This document shows positions 20,257 to 28,565 of a stretch of DNA of 64,000 bases, piece after piece. A model generated the notes under the pieces. The model had not been told where the DNA came from. It was given only the letters and a program-made list of their open reading frames with translations, and searched no databases. Location: contig JACPUT010000002.1 in assembly GCA_016192145.1 (NCBI GenBank), positions 1-64,000 on the forward strand, given 5' to 3'. The stretch is from Acidobacteriota bacterium. Its GTDB lineage: Bacteria; Acidobacteriota; Holophagae; Holophagales; Holophagaceae. Position numbers and translations under genes: made by a program. Numbering within the stretch: the first letter of the stretch is position 1; every line of letters begins with the position of its first letter.

Positions 20257-21804
20257 TCAGTGCCGGAAGTGGCGCATGCCCGTGAAGAACATCCACACGC
20301 CGAGCTTCTGGGCGGCGGCGATGACTTCCTGATCGCGCAGGGAGCCGCCGGGCTGGACGAAGGCGGTGACGCCGGCCTTGGCGGCCAACTCGAGGCCATC
20401 GGCGAAGGGGAAGAAGGCGTCGCTGCCCAGCACGGCGCCCTTGGCGCGGTCGCCGGCCTTGCGGCAGGCGATGTCGACGCTGTCCACGCGGCTCATCTGA
20501 CCCGCGCCGATGCCCACGGTGGCGCCGTCCTTCACGATGACGATGCTGTTGGACTTCACGGCCTTGGCCACCTTTTGCGCGAGGATCAGATCCTCGGCCA
20601 GGGGTTTGGGGCCGCGGCCCGTGGCCTTGGCTTCCCACAGCTCGAAGGGTTTGAAGGCCTCATCCGGGGCCTGCACCAGGTAGCCGCCGCCAATGCTGCG
20701 GAGGTCCAGACCGCCCGCGGCCGTGGGCCAACCGCTGGGGGTCTCCAGGAGGCGCAGCTGCTTCTTGGCGGCGAAGACTTCCAGGGCTTCGCCGGTGAAG
20801 CCCGGGGCCAGCACCACTTCGAAGAAGCTCTGGGTCATGGCCCGGGCCACTTCCACGCCGATGGGGCGGTTGAAGGCCACGATGCCGCCGAAGCTGCTGA
20901 GGGGATCGCCGCTCTGGGCCCGGAGGAAGGCCTCCAGGGGGTGGGCGCCGTAGGCCACGCCGCAGGGGTTGTTGTGCTTCACCACGACGCAGGCCGGGGC
21001 CTGGAACTGCCAGACGAGGCGGGCGCAGGCGTCGCTGTCCAGCAGGTTGTTGAAGCTCAGTTCCTTGCCCTGGTGCTGCTTGCAGGCGGCCATGCCCTCG
21101 GGGGAACCGCCGGGGCGCACGTAGAAGCCCGCCGCCTGGTGGGGGTTCTCGCCGTAGCGGAGGCTCTGTTCCTGGGTCAGGAGGAGGCTCAGCCGGGTGG
21201 GCAGGCCCTCCTCGGCGTCTTCATGGGCGAACTGCTTCTCCAGCCAGGCGCTGATGGCGGCGTCGTAGGCGGCGGTGCGCTGGAAGGCGGCCAGGGCGCA
21301 GGCCCGGCGGTCCTCCAGGGTCCAGGCGCCCGCCTTGAGCTTCTGGATGAAGGGTTCGTACTGGCTGGGATTCGTGAGCACCGTCACCGAAGCGTGGTTC
21401 TTGGAGGCGCTGCGGATCATGGAGGGGCCGCCGATGTCGATCTGCTCGATGGCCTCCTCCTGGGTCACGCCCTCCTTGGCGATGGTGGCCTCGAAGGGGT
21501 AGAGGTTGATGACGACGAGGTCGATGGGATCGATGCCCTGGGCCTTGGCGTCCTTGACGTGGGCCGGCAGGTCCCGGCGGTAGAGGAGGCCCCCGTGGAT
21601 CTTGGGGTGGAGGGTCTTCACGCGGCCGTCGAAGCACTCGGGGGCCCCGGTGTAGGCGGCCACCTCCTGGACATCCAGGCCCGCCTCCTGGAGCACCCGG
21701 AGGGTGCCTCCCGTGGCGAGCAGACCCCAGCCCAGAGCCTTGAGCTCCTTGGCGAGATCCAACAGTCCGGACTTGTCGTGGACCGAAAGGAGGGCGTTCG
21801 GCAT
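20257..21804 (-). CDS. purH: Bifunctional AICAR transformylase / IMP cyclohydrolase
   Basis: Performs the last two steps of de novo purine synthesis: formyl transfer to AICAR, then ring closure to IMP. The 515-aa protein begins MPNALLSVHDKSGLLDLAKE. An MGS-like cyclohydrolase domain (ATGGTLRVLQEAGLDVQEV, DGRVKTLHPKIHGG) is followed by the transformylase domain with VVKHNNPCGVAYG and IGAGQMSRVDSV. An in-frame extension up to 22158 exists, but conservation starts at 21804. An 8-bp palindrome lies 28 nt upstream. Confidence 0.95.
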   Translation of the reverse strand: MPNALLSVHDKSGLLDLAKELKALGWGLLATGGTLRVLQEAGLDVQEVAAYTGAPECFDGRVKTLHPKIHGGLLYRRDLPAHVKDAKAQGIDPIDLVVINLYPFEATIAKEGVTQEEAIEQIDIGGPSMIRSASKNHASVTVLTNPSQYEPFIQKLKAGAWTLEDRRACALAAFQRTAAYDAAISAWLEKQFAHEDAEEGLPTRLSLLLTQEQSLRYGENPHQAAGFYVRPGGSPEGMAACKQHQGKELSFNNLLDSDACARLVWQFQAPACVVVKHNNPCGVAYGAHPLEAFLRAQSGDPLSSFGGIVAFNRPIGVEVARAMTQSFFEVVLAPGFTGEALEVFAAKKQLRLLETPSGWPTAAGGLDLRSIGGGYLVQAPDEAFKPFELWEAKATGRGPKPLAEDLILAQKVAKAVKSNSIVIVKDGATVGIGAGQMSRVDSVDIACRKAGDRAKGAVLGSDAFFPFADGLELAAKAGVTAFVQPGGSLRDQEVIAAAQKLGVWMFFTGMRHFRH

Positions 21805-22077
21805 GGGCGTCTCCCGAATCCTCCGCCGAACGCACTGTCCGCATGGACAGTGCTCCCGCTCGCCAAGGCTCGCAGAGGCAGAGTCCTCCATTGTCCCGTA
21901 TGGGTTTGCGGGTGGGAAGGGCAAATGGGGTTTCGGGCGTCGGGCTTCGGGCTTCAGGTTGAAACGGAGGCGGGGCGGAGCCCCGCACTGGAATATTTCA
22001 TTGCGGGCGCAAAGCGCCCGAAGCCCGGAATTGGGCTCCGACTCCCTGCGTCCGATACGGCCCCAAAGGGAGGCCCC
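21805..22077. other. Divergent purH / unknown-gene spacer with nested palindromes
   Basis: This 273-bp spacer holds a perfect cactgtcc-gcat-ggacagtg hairpin (21833-21852). It also holds a larger inverted pair, cgggcttcgggc at 21941-21952 and its exact complement at 22016-22027, enclosing a second hairpin (gcggggc-gga-gccccgc, 21970-21986). The first could be an operator or 5' UTR hairpin for purH. No riboswitch was recognised. Confidence 0.5.
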
Positions 22078-22419
22078 ATGGACGTCCAGGTCGAGGTGGA
22101 ATTCACCGTTCAGCACACCCTGGAGCAGCTTCGCGAGGCCTTCGTGAAGCGGGGCCACGTGCCGGAGTGGAAGGCCATCGAGGGGGTCGACTTCCGCCCG
22201 GGCCTCTACTTCGAGCGGCGGGTGATCGCCTTGGTCCTGAGCTCCGAGGAGGAGCGCCGGGCCTGGTTTGAGTTCAGCCTGGAGGCCACGGGGGAACTGC
22301 GGAAGCGCATCCGGATCCCCAACGTGATCCCAGCCGACGTGAGGCTGGATTACCCGGAATTGAAGGAGTTCCTCCAGTTCTGCAGGAACTGCCTGGTGGG
22401 CCCCGCAGGGCAGGCCTAG
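22078..22419 (+). CDS. Uncharacterised 113-aa protein
   Basis: I do not recognise this family. The protein begins MDVQVEVEFTVQHTLEQLRE and contains FYLERR-like GLYFERRVIALVLSSEEERR and FSLEATGELRKRIRIPN. It ends ELKEFLQFCRNCLVGPAGQA with a CxxC pair. It has no signal peptide or membrane helix. GGGAGG sits 5-6 nt before ATG 22078 and codon use matches neighbours, so it is probably a real gene. It is transcribed away from purH and is followed by a separate NuoG-like gene. Confidence 0.65.
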   Translation: MDVQVEVEFTVQHTLEQLREAFVKRGHVPEWKAIEGVDFRPGLYFERRVIALVLSSEEERRAWFEFSLEATGELRKRIRIPNVIPADVRLDYPELKEFLQFCRNCLVGPAGQA

Positions 22420-22537
22420 CCCTAGGAGCCTGTGATCCGTGTCGAAGCTCGGGTAGGGAAAGGCTCCCGGACAAAGGCCTTAGTTGATCCGACAGGCCCC
22501 CCTGCCGCATCCTGAAGGGTCTGAAATCGGGGATTCC

Positions 22538-23989
22538 ATGCCCAAGATCGCCATCAACGGAATCGAGCGCGAGGTGCCCGTGGGCACCTTGGTCCTGGAC
22601 GCCTGCCGGGATGCGGGGGTGGACATCCCCCACTACTGCTACCACCCGGCCCTGTCGCCCGTGGCCACCTGCCGCATGTGCCTCGTGGAGATCAAGGGCC
22701 AGCCCAAGCTCGCCACCAGCTGCACCACCACCGTGGGCCCCGCCCCCAAGGACAACCCCGAGGGGCTGGCCATGGAGATCTTCTCCAACACGCCCCAGGT
22801 GGCCGATGCCCGGGCCGGCGTGATGGAGTTCCTGCTCATCAACCACCCGCTCGACTGCCCCATCTGCGATCAGGCCGGCGAGTGCAAGCTGCAGGACTAC
22901 AGCTACAACTACGGCAGCGGCGACAGCCGCATGCACGAGACGAAGCGGCGCTACCGCTACGAGGATCTCGGCGGCAAGATCGTCATCGACAAGAACCGCT
23001 GCATCCACTGCACCCGCTGCGTGCGCTTCACCCAAGAGATCAGCGGCGGCGCGGAACTCACCGTGGCCCAGCGCGGCTCCAAGCTGGAGGTCACCACCTA
23101 CAGCGGCAAGAGCCTGGACCAGAATCCCTACGCGGGCAACGTGGTGGACCTCTGCCCCGTGGGCGCCCTCACGAGCCGCGACTTCCGCTTCAAGAAGCGC
23201 GTGTGGTACCTCAAGCACACCCCCTCCATCAGCCGGCACAGCGCCCTGGGCAGCCCCATCACCATCGATCACGAGGGCAACCAGCTCTTCCGCTTCCGGC
23301 CCCGCCCGCTCGAAGGCCGCAAGGACACCTTCTTCATCAGCGATGCCGAGCGTGCCGCCTACGAGCGCTACAACGCCGCGGATCGCGAGACCCATCCCCG
23401 CCTGAAGGCCGCCGCCACCTCCTTCGAGGCCGTGCGCGACGCCTTCCTGGCCGCCGGGGGCCCCGTGGCCGTCATCGGCCAGGGCACCTTCGGCTGCGAT
23501 GCCGCCCAGCGCCTGGGCGAGCTGGCCTCCGCCGAGGGCCTCCGCTACGGCAGCGGCGACAAGACCATTCCCGTGGTCCTCCCCAAACTGCAGACCAGCG
23601 CCGATGGCGTGCTCAACCGTCGCGGCTTCACGGAGCGGGGCTTCCGCTTCGCCCAGCTGGAGGAGCTGCTGGGGAAGGTGCGCGCGGGCGAGGTGAAGGC
23701 CGTCGTCGTCCTGCACGACGGCGAGTTCAGCAGCGCGAAGGAGGAGAACCTCCTGAACCAGATCCTGATGGCCGCGCCCTTCAGCCTGGCCTTTGAGATC
23801 TTCCAGAGCGACCTGGGCCGCAGCGCCACCGCCTGGCTGCCCCTCACCTCCTTCGTGGAGGAGAGCGACTTCATCGTGAACCACGATGGGGAGCTGCGCC
23901 GCTATCAGAAGGCCATTGAGCCCCCCAAGGGCACCCGCACCCTGCCCGCCTGGGTGAAGGCCCTGCAGGCCGTTCCCGTCCCGGCCTAG
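22538..23989 (+). CDS. Orphan NuoG-like iron-sulfur protein, short form
   Basis: The 483-aa protein matches the N-terminal half of complex I subunit NuoG. It has a 2Fe-2S ferredoxin domain with four Cys (HYCYHP, ATCRMC, ATSC) and a His-Cys3 motif HPLDCPICDQAGEC. A 4Fe-4S motif CIHCTRC pairs with the distal NVVDLCPVGAL. A reduced molybdopterin-oxidoreductase-like domain follows (FFISDAERAAYERYNAADRE to FQSDLGRSATAWLPLTSF). Full NuoG is about 690-900 aa. No other nuo, hydrogenase or formate dehydrogenase genes lie nearby. It could serve a complex I encoded elsewhere or another NAD-linked redox complex. GGGGATTCC precedes the ATG. Confidence 0.8.
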   Translation: MPKIAINGIEREVPVGTLVLDACRDAGVDIPHYCYHPALSPVATCRMCLVEIKGQPKLATSCTTTVGPAPKDNPEGLAMEIFSNTPQVADARAGVMEFLLINHPLDCPICDQAGECKLQDYSYNYGSGDSRMHETKRRYRYEDLGGKIVIDKNRCIHCTRCVRFTQEISGGAELTVAQRGSKLEVTTYSGKSLDQNPYAGNVVDLCPVGALTSRDFRFKKRVWYLKHTPSISRHSALGSPITIDHEGNQLFRFRPRPLEGRKDTFFISDAERAAYERYNAADRETHPRLKAAATSFEAVRDAFLAAGGPVAVIGQGTFGCDAAQRLGELASAEGLRYGSGDKTIPVVLPKLQTSADGVLNRRGFTERGFRFAQLEELLGKVRAGEVKAVVVLHDGEFSSAKEENLLNQILMAAPFSLAFEIFQSDLGRSATAWLPLTSFVEESDFIVNHDGELRRYQKAIEPPKGTRTLPAWVKALQAVPVPA

Positions 23990-23995
23990 GCCGTC

Positions 23996-24358
23996 ATGGC
24001 CCTTGGGCCCCTGGTCCTCGCTTACGACGCCGAGTGCAGCCTCTGCGTGAAGCGGGCGAAATCCCTTCAGGCCGCGGACAGCCGGGGCCTGCTGGTGCCC
24101 TTCCCCCTGCAGCATCCGGAGCTGGCCCGCATGGCTCCGGAGTTGGCGGGGCTGCGCCTCCATGGGGAGCTCCACGGTTTGGATCTGGCCACCCGGAAGG
24201 TCTTCAAAGGCCCGGCCCTCCTGCCGGAATTGGCGGCGAGGCTGCCGCGTTGGGCCTGGGCGGCGCCCCTGCTCCGCCTGCCCGGGGTGGCCAAGGCCGT
24301 GGCCTGGTTCACCCTGCGCCGGGATGAGGCGCGGTTTCGCCGGAGCGGGCGGATCTGA
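23996..24358 (+). CDS. DUF393 (DCC family) thiol-disulfide oxidoreductase-like protein
   Basis: The 120-aa protein starts MALGPLVLAYDAECSLCVKR, showing the family's D-x-x-C-x-x-C signature close to the amino terminus. The rest (GLDLATRKVFKGPALLPELA, then LRLPGVAKAVAWFTLRRDEA) follows the DUF393 pattern. A thioredoxin-like redox role is inferred for the family but substrates are unknown. The start lies 6 nt after the NuoG-like stop, so the two are probably co-transcribed, which would fit a redox accessory role. Confidence 0.82.
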   Translation: MALGPLVLAYDAECSLCVKRAKSLQAADSRGLLVPFPLQHPELARMAPELAGLRLHGELHGLDLATRKVFKGPALLPELAARLPRWAWAAPLLRLPGVAKAVAWFTLRRDEARFRRSGRI

Positions 24359-24572
24359 CGGGCCACTGCAGTCGACCGTTGGCCCAGGGATATGGGGCGA
24401 CCAGGGGAACTTCGGCCTGGGCGCGTGGTGGCGAGGGGTTCCCAAGGCATCCTGATCCCCGGCGTCCGCTTCGTCCCCCCCTGATTGGGCTGTGGTGGCT
24501 GGTGAGGGGGTGGGGCGGGCGCCCCCTTTGGGGGATCGGGGATATGCTGGCGGGAACCTCCCGGAGTTCCCC

Positions 24573-25616
24573 TTGTCGCGACGCGCCTGCCTTGGTTACG
24601 CCCTCACCCTGATGGGCTTGTTGGGATGCGGGAAGACGGCAGTTCCAGCCCCGGAATCCCCCCTGAGGGCCTATTTCCCCGCCGAACCCGGCGTGCGCAC
24701 CGGGGGGGTGCGGATGATCCCCATCACCACGCCCAAGGGCACCTTCAAGGTGTGGACGAAGCGCTTCGGTTCCAACCCGCGCATCAAGCTCCTGCTGCTC
24801 CACGGGGGGCCGGGCGCCACCCACGAATACTTCGAGGCCCTCGAAGGTTACCTGCCCGCCGAGGGGATCGAGTTCATCTACTACGATCAGCTGGGCTCCG
24901 CCTTCTCCGACCAGCCCAAGGACGACACGCTGTGGACCCCGGAGCGCTTCGTCGATGAGGTGGAGCAGGTGCGCGTCGCCCTGGGCCTGAACAAGGACAA
25001 CTTCTTCCTGCTGGGTCATTCCTGGGGCGGCATCCTGGCCATGGAGTACGCCCAGAAGCATCAGGGCAACCTCAAGGGGCTGATCATCTCGAACATGATG
25101 ATGAGCATCCCGGATTACAACCGCTATGCCTCCGAAGTCCTGGCGAAGGGCATGGATCCCGCGGTGGTGAAGGAGGTCAAGGCCCTCGAGGCCAAGGGGG
25201 CCTTCGAGAGCCCCCGCTACATGGAGCTGCTCGTTCCGCACTTCTACGCCAAGCACATCTGCCGCCTGCCGGAATGGCCCGACGCCGTGAACCGCGCCTT
25301 CGCGCGCATGAACAAGCAGATCTACGTGCTCATGCAGGGCCCCAGTGAATTCGGCGCCTCGGGCCGCCTGGAGAAGTGGGACCGGAAGGCGGATCTCGGC
25401 AAGATCACGGTGCCCACCCTCGCCATCGGCGGCGCCCACGACACCATGGATCCCGAGCACATGAGGTGGATCTCCACCCAGGTGAAGCAGGGCAGCTTCC
25501 TCCTCTGTCCCAAGGGCAGCCATATGGCCATGTGGGATGACCAGGATGCTTACGGCAAGGGCCTCGTGGCCTTCCTCAAGGGCATCGATGCGGGACAGGC
25601 GAGGGTGGCCTTCTGA
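24573..25616 (+). CDS. Proline iminopeptidase-family lipoprotein (alpha/beta hydrolase)
   Basis: The 347-aa product starts at TTG 24573, preceded by a GGAG. The amino terminus MSRRACLGYALTLMGLLGC is a lipoprotein signal peptide with lipobox LLGC, so the enzyme is probably anchored in an outer envelope membrane. The S33 peptidase features are clear: LLHGGPGATHEYF (oxyanion hole), GHSWGGILAMEYA (nucleophile Ser), an Asp in GGAHDTMDPEH and the final His in KGSHMAMW. Family members cleave N-terminal proline or hydrolyse related amides. Substrate not determined. Confidence 0.85.
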   Translation: MSRRACLGYALTLMGLLGCGKTAVPAPESPLRAYFPAEPGVRTGGVRMIPITTPKGTFKVWTKRFGSNPRIKLLLLHGGPGATHEYFEALEGYLPAEGIEFIYYDQLGSAFSDQPKDDTLWTPERFVDEVEQVRVALGLNKDNFFLLGHSWGGILAMEYAQKHQGNLKGLIISNMMMSIPDYNRYASEVLAKGMDPAVVKEVKALEAKGAFESPRYMELLVPHFYAKHICRLPEWPDAVNRAFARMNKQIYVLMQGPSEFGASGRLEKWDRKADLGKITVPTLAIGGAHDTMDPEHMRWISTQVKQGSFLLCPKGSHMAMWDDQDAYGKGLVAFLKGIDAGQARVAF

Positions 25617-25668
25617 ACCGGTCTCATGTGCCGTGTCGGGCGGCCGATGACTCGGATGGGAACGCGCC

Positions 25669-26466
25669 ATGTTGATCCACCAGGCCCTCAACGACTGGGT
25701 GATCCGCTACCTCACGGCGGAGTTGCCCGGCTACCAACGGCGGGTGCCCAACGACATGGACCTGCTCCACGCCAACGTCCATCCCGGAGACGTGGTGCTG
25801 GTGGAGGGGAAGAGCCGCATCAGCCAGGTGATCATGTACCTCACCCAGAGCAGTTGGAGCCACGCGGCCATGTACATCGGGGATGCCCTGCTCCGCTGGG
25901 GCGGGCCCCGGGCGGATGAGGCCCTGGAACGTTGGGGGCATGATGCGGCCCACCTCGTCATCGAAAGCGATATGAAGCAGGGCGTCATCGTGGTTCCGCT
26001 CTCCAAGTACGAGCACCACAACCTCCGCATCTGCCGGCCCCACGGCCTCGTGCCGGAGGATGTGGAGCGCGTGCTCACGGAGATGCTGCTGCACCTGGGC
26101 GTGCGCTACGACCGGCGCAACATCTTCGACCTCGCCCGCTACCTCACCCCCTTCCACCTCCTGCCGCGCAAGCTGCGCCGGCGCCCCCTCTATTTGGGCA
26201 GCTCCAGCAGCCGGGAGGTGATCTGCTCGGCCCTCATCGCCCGGGCCTTCTACAAGGTGGGCTACCCGGTCCAGCCGGTCCTGGGCACGGGCCGCACGGG
26301 TGGGCCCGCTGGCACTGGCGGCGTGCGGGGGGCCCGCCGAATGACGGTGCGGCACCCGAGCTACATCATGCCGAGGGACTTCGACCTCAGCGCCAACTTC
26401 GAGGTGCTGAAGGGCCACCTGCTGGGCGGGGTGCGCCTGGGTTACGCCCCGGATCCCTGGGCCTGA
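25669..26466 (+). CDS. YiiX-like permuted papain (NlpC/P60-type) hydrolase
   Basis: The 265-aa protein has GDVVLVEGKSRISQVIMYLTQ followed by SSWSHAAMYIGD, the early-His pattern of circularly permuted NlpC/P60 enzymes (YiiX/YebB-like, DUF830). The probable catalytic Cys is in SREVICSALIARAFYKVGYP. No signal peptide is seen. Members are thought to hydrolyse amide or thioester bonds in lipids or peptides. The C-terminal 25 bases overlap the convergent acyltransferase gene. It starts 52 nt after the hydrolase lipoprotein gene. Confidence 0.8.
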   Translation: MLIHQALNDWVIRYLTAELPGYQRRVPNDMDLLHANVHPGDVVLVEGKSRISQVIMYLTQSSWSHAAMYIGDALLRWGGPRADEALERWGHDAAHLVIESDMKQGVIVVPLSKYEHHNLRICRPHGLVPEDVERVLTEMLLHLGVRYDRRNIFDLARYLTPFHLLPRKLRRRPLYLGSSSSREVICSALIARAFYKVGYPVQPVLGTGRTGGPAGTGGVRGARRMTVRHPSYIMPRDFDLSANFEVLKGHLLGGVRLGYAPDPWA

Positions 26467-27410
26467 GAGGCCATGCGCGCCGGGTCATCCCAGAAGGGAT
26501 AGAAGCAGTACCACTGGCTGGGATCCTGCCGCACGAGGGATTCCAGATCGGCGGCGTAGGCGCGCATCCCGGCTTCGATGGCCTGCATCCGCTCCCCGCG
26601 CACCCCGGAGATGCGGATGGGCTCGCCGATGCGGGCGTGGAAACGATGGTCCGCATCCAGGTAGAAGAAGGTCGACAGGATGGGGGCCCCCGTCATGGCG
26701 GCCAGTTCCCAGGGCCCCCGGGGGAAGTAGGCTTCCCGGCCGCAGAAGGGGATGGGCAGGCCATTCAGGCTGAAATCGCGATCCCCCTGCATGCCCACGA
26801 GCTTGCCCTCCCGCAGCACCTTCACCAGGGGCAGGGTGGAGAAGCCGCCCTCGGAGACGGGGATGCCCATCACCCCGGAGGCCGCCCGCAGGCGGGTGCG
26901 GAGGTCCTCGACCGCCTCGAAGCGATCGGGCTTGTAGACGGCGTGGATGGAGCGACCCAGGGACCGCAGCAGCAGCCCGCCCAGTTCGTAGTTGCCGGCG
27001 TGGGCCGTGAGGAGGATGGCGCCCTTGCCCTCGGCCAGGGCCGATTCGAGGCGGTCCATCCCCTCCAGCGAAGCCACGTTGGCCATGGCGGCCTCGGGGG
27101 GGCGTTGGCCGAACCAGACGAAGTCCAGCCAGGCGTAGGTGTGCTGGCGCACCATCTGCCGGGCCAGGCGCTCCACCTCGGGGTGATCGAGGCGCAGGCC
27201 CGTCACCTGGGCCATGTTGCCCTTCACGGCCTCCAGGTACTTGGGGCGCAGGGCGACGAAAGCCTCCATCACCTGATCGCAGATCTCCAGGCCCCGCTCC
27301 CGGCGCGTGAAGCTGCGAGCGGCGAACTCGAAAAGGGGGAAGAGGGTGCCGAAGACCGCCTTGTAGATGAGGCCGAGGGCCTTGGAGTCCCCCTGCATGC
27401 GGTCCTGCAT
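26442..27410 (-). CDS. Lipid A biosynthesis / lysophospholipid acyltransferase (LpxL family)
   Basis: The 322-aa protein has TAHAGNYELGG, the HxxxxE acyltransferase motif, followed by MQGDRDFSLNGLPIPFCGREA and FPRGPWELA. This matches the LpxL/HtrB family, which adds secondary acyl chains to lipid A at the inner membrane. The amino terminus (LIYKAVFGTLFPLFEFAARS) is amphipathic or membrane-associating. AAAGGA 7 nt before ATG 27410 supports the start. That ATG overlaps the rsgA stop (TGATG), implying coupling. The 3' end overlaps the convergent YiiX-like gene. Confidence 0.88.
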   Translation of the reverse strand: MQDRMQGDSKALGLIYKAVFGTLFPLFEFAARSFTRRERGLEICDQVMEAFVALRPKYLEAVKGNMAQVTGLRLDHPEVERLARQMVRQHTYAWLDFVWFGQRPPEAAMANVASLEGMDRLESALAEGKGAILLTAHAGNYELGGLLLRSLGRSIHAVYKPDRFEAVEDLRTRLRAASGVMGIPVSEGGFSTLPLVKVLREGKLVGMQGDRDFSLNGLPIPFCGREAYFPRGPWELAAMTGAPILSTFFYLDADHRFHARIGEPIRISGVRGERMQAIEAGMRAYAADLESLVRQDPSQWYCFYPFWDDPARMASQAQGSGA

Positions 27411-28528
27411 CAGCCGTTCCTTTGATTCTGATTGGGATTGCGCTCGGCCATCTCCGACCACAGCCGCTGCAGGCTCTGCAGCCGTTCCGGGTATTCCAGC
27501 GCCAGGGCGTCGAGCACGTCCTCGTCGTTGGCGTCGAAGGCCTGGGGGTCTTCCAGGACCTCGTTGGAGAACTCGGGAAAGACCGGGGCCAGCAGCTCCC
27601 GGGGAAGGCCGCGGACGCTGAGGGTGCGGATGCCGGGGGTGTCGATGAGGGTGCCGCCGGCGGGGTGGGGGAGCCATCGGGCGGCCGTGGTGGTCTGCTT
27701 GCCCGTGCCGAACTTGGTCAGGTCGCCGATGCGCAGGGCCGCGTCGGGCAGGAGGGCGTTCACGAGGGTGCTCTTGCCCACGCCGCTGTGGCCGGCGAGG
27801 ACGACGACGCGATCCTGCAGGACGTCCAGCAGGGGCTCCAGTCCCTCGCCCTTCGTGGCGGAGGTCTCGTGGATGGGCAGGCCCAGCTCCCGGAAGGGAT
27901 CCAGCTCGGGGAGGGTGTCCTTTTTGGAGGCGCGGTCGCGCTTGGTGACGATGACGCGGAAGCCGATGCCCGCATCCAGGGCCAGGGCGTAGGCCCGTTC
28001 CAGCAGGCCGGGGCGCAGGGGGGGATCCACCACGGCGGCGCAGATCCAGAGCTCATCGGCATTGGCGGCGATGAGCTGCCAGGGCTCCCGATCATCGATG
28101 CCCCCCCGCTTGAGGAGGCTCTTGCGCGGCGTCACGGCGATGACCTGGGCCTGGGGCAGCTTCGTGTCGAAGACGTACTCGGGCGATTCCAGGGGCACGG
28201 GGCTGTAGCGCACGCGATCGCCGCAGACGAGCTTCACGCCCTTGAGCTTGCCGCTGAGGGTGGCCCGCAGCACGGTGCGGTCCGCCAATTCCAGATCCAC
28301 CCACTGGCTGTGGCGCTGGATGAGGATGGCTTCGGGCAGGTGCAGCCAGGGCGCGGCATCGGGCAGCTGGAGCATGCCCCCGGCGTCATGGGCCTCGATG
28401 CCCGTCTGCAGGCGCTCAGCGGATTGCTGGCGGCGCTTGCTATCCACCTTCCGCTCGCGGGAGTAATCGTCCCGCCCGGCCATGTCCTGGGCATCGCGGC
28501 TCTGGCCGAGGCGGTACTTGCGGCTCAT
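27410..28528 (-). CDS. rsgA: Ribosome biogenesis GTPase RsgA, without the zinc knuckle
   Basis: RsgA is a circularly permuted GTPase that checks late 30S maturation. The 372-aa protein has an N-terminal OB fold (about 70-135). G motifs appear in permuted order: TKRD (G4), SATKG (G5), GHSGVGKST (G1) and DTPGIR (G3). The C-terminal domain after FPEFSNEVLEDPQAFD has no cysteines or histidines where the family usually has a Cys-rich zinc site. The amino terminus carries a ~45-residue basic extension. The TGA overlaps the next gene's ATG. Confidence 0.92.
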   Translation of the reverse strand: MSRKYRLGQSRDAQDMAGRDDYSRERKVDSKRRQQSAERLQTGIEAHDAGGMLQLPDAAPWLHLPEAILIQRHSQWVDLELADRTVLRATLSGKLKGVKLVCGDRVRYSPVPLESPEYVFDTKLPQAQVIAVTPRKSLLKRGGIDDREPWQLIAANADELWICAAVVDPPLRPGLLERAYALALDAGIGFRVIVTKRDRASKKDTLPELDPFRELGLPIHETSATKGEGLEPLLDVLQDRVVVLAGHSGVGKSTLVNALLPDAALRIGDLTKFGTGKQTTTAARWLPHPAGGTLIDTPGIRTLSVRGLPRELLAPVFPEFSNEVLEDPQAFDANDEDVLDALALEYPERLQSLQRLWSEMAERNPNQNQRNG

Positions 28529-28565
28529 GAGCGAGCCATCCCCGGCCAGAATCCTGCGATCACCC

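Noticed and set aside
21805-22158. A 118-residue N-terminal extension of PurH
   Set aside because: The in-frame extension runs through palindromic spacer and overlaps the divergent gene; PurH similarity begins at 21804.
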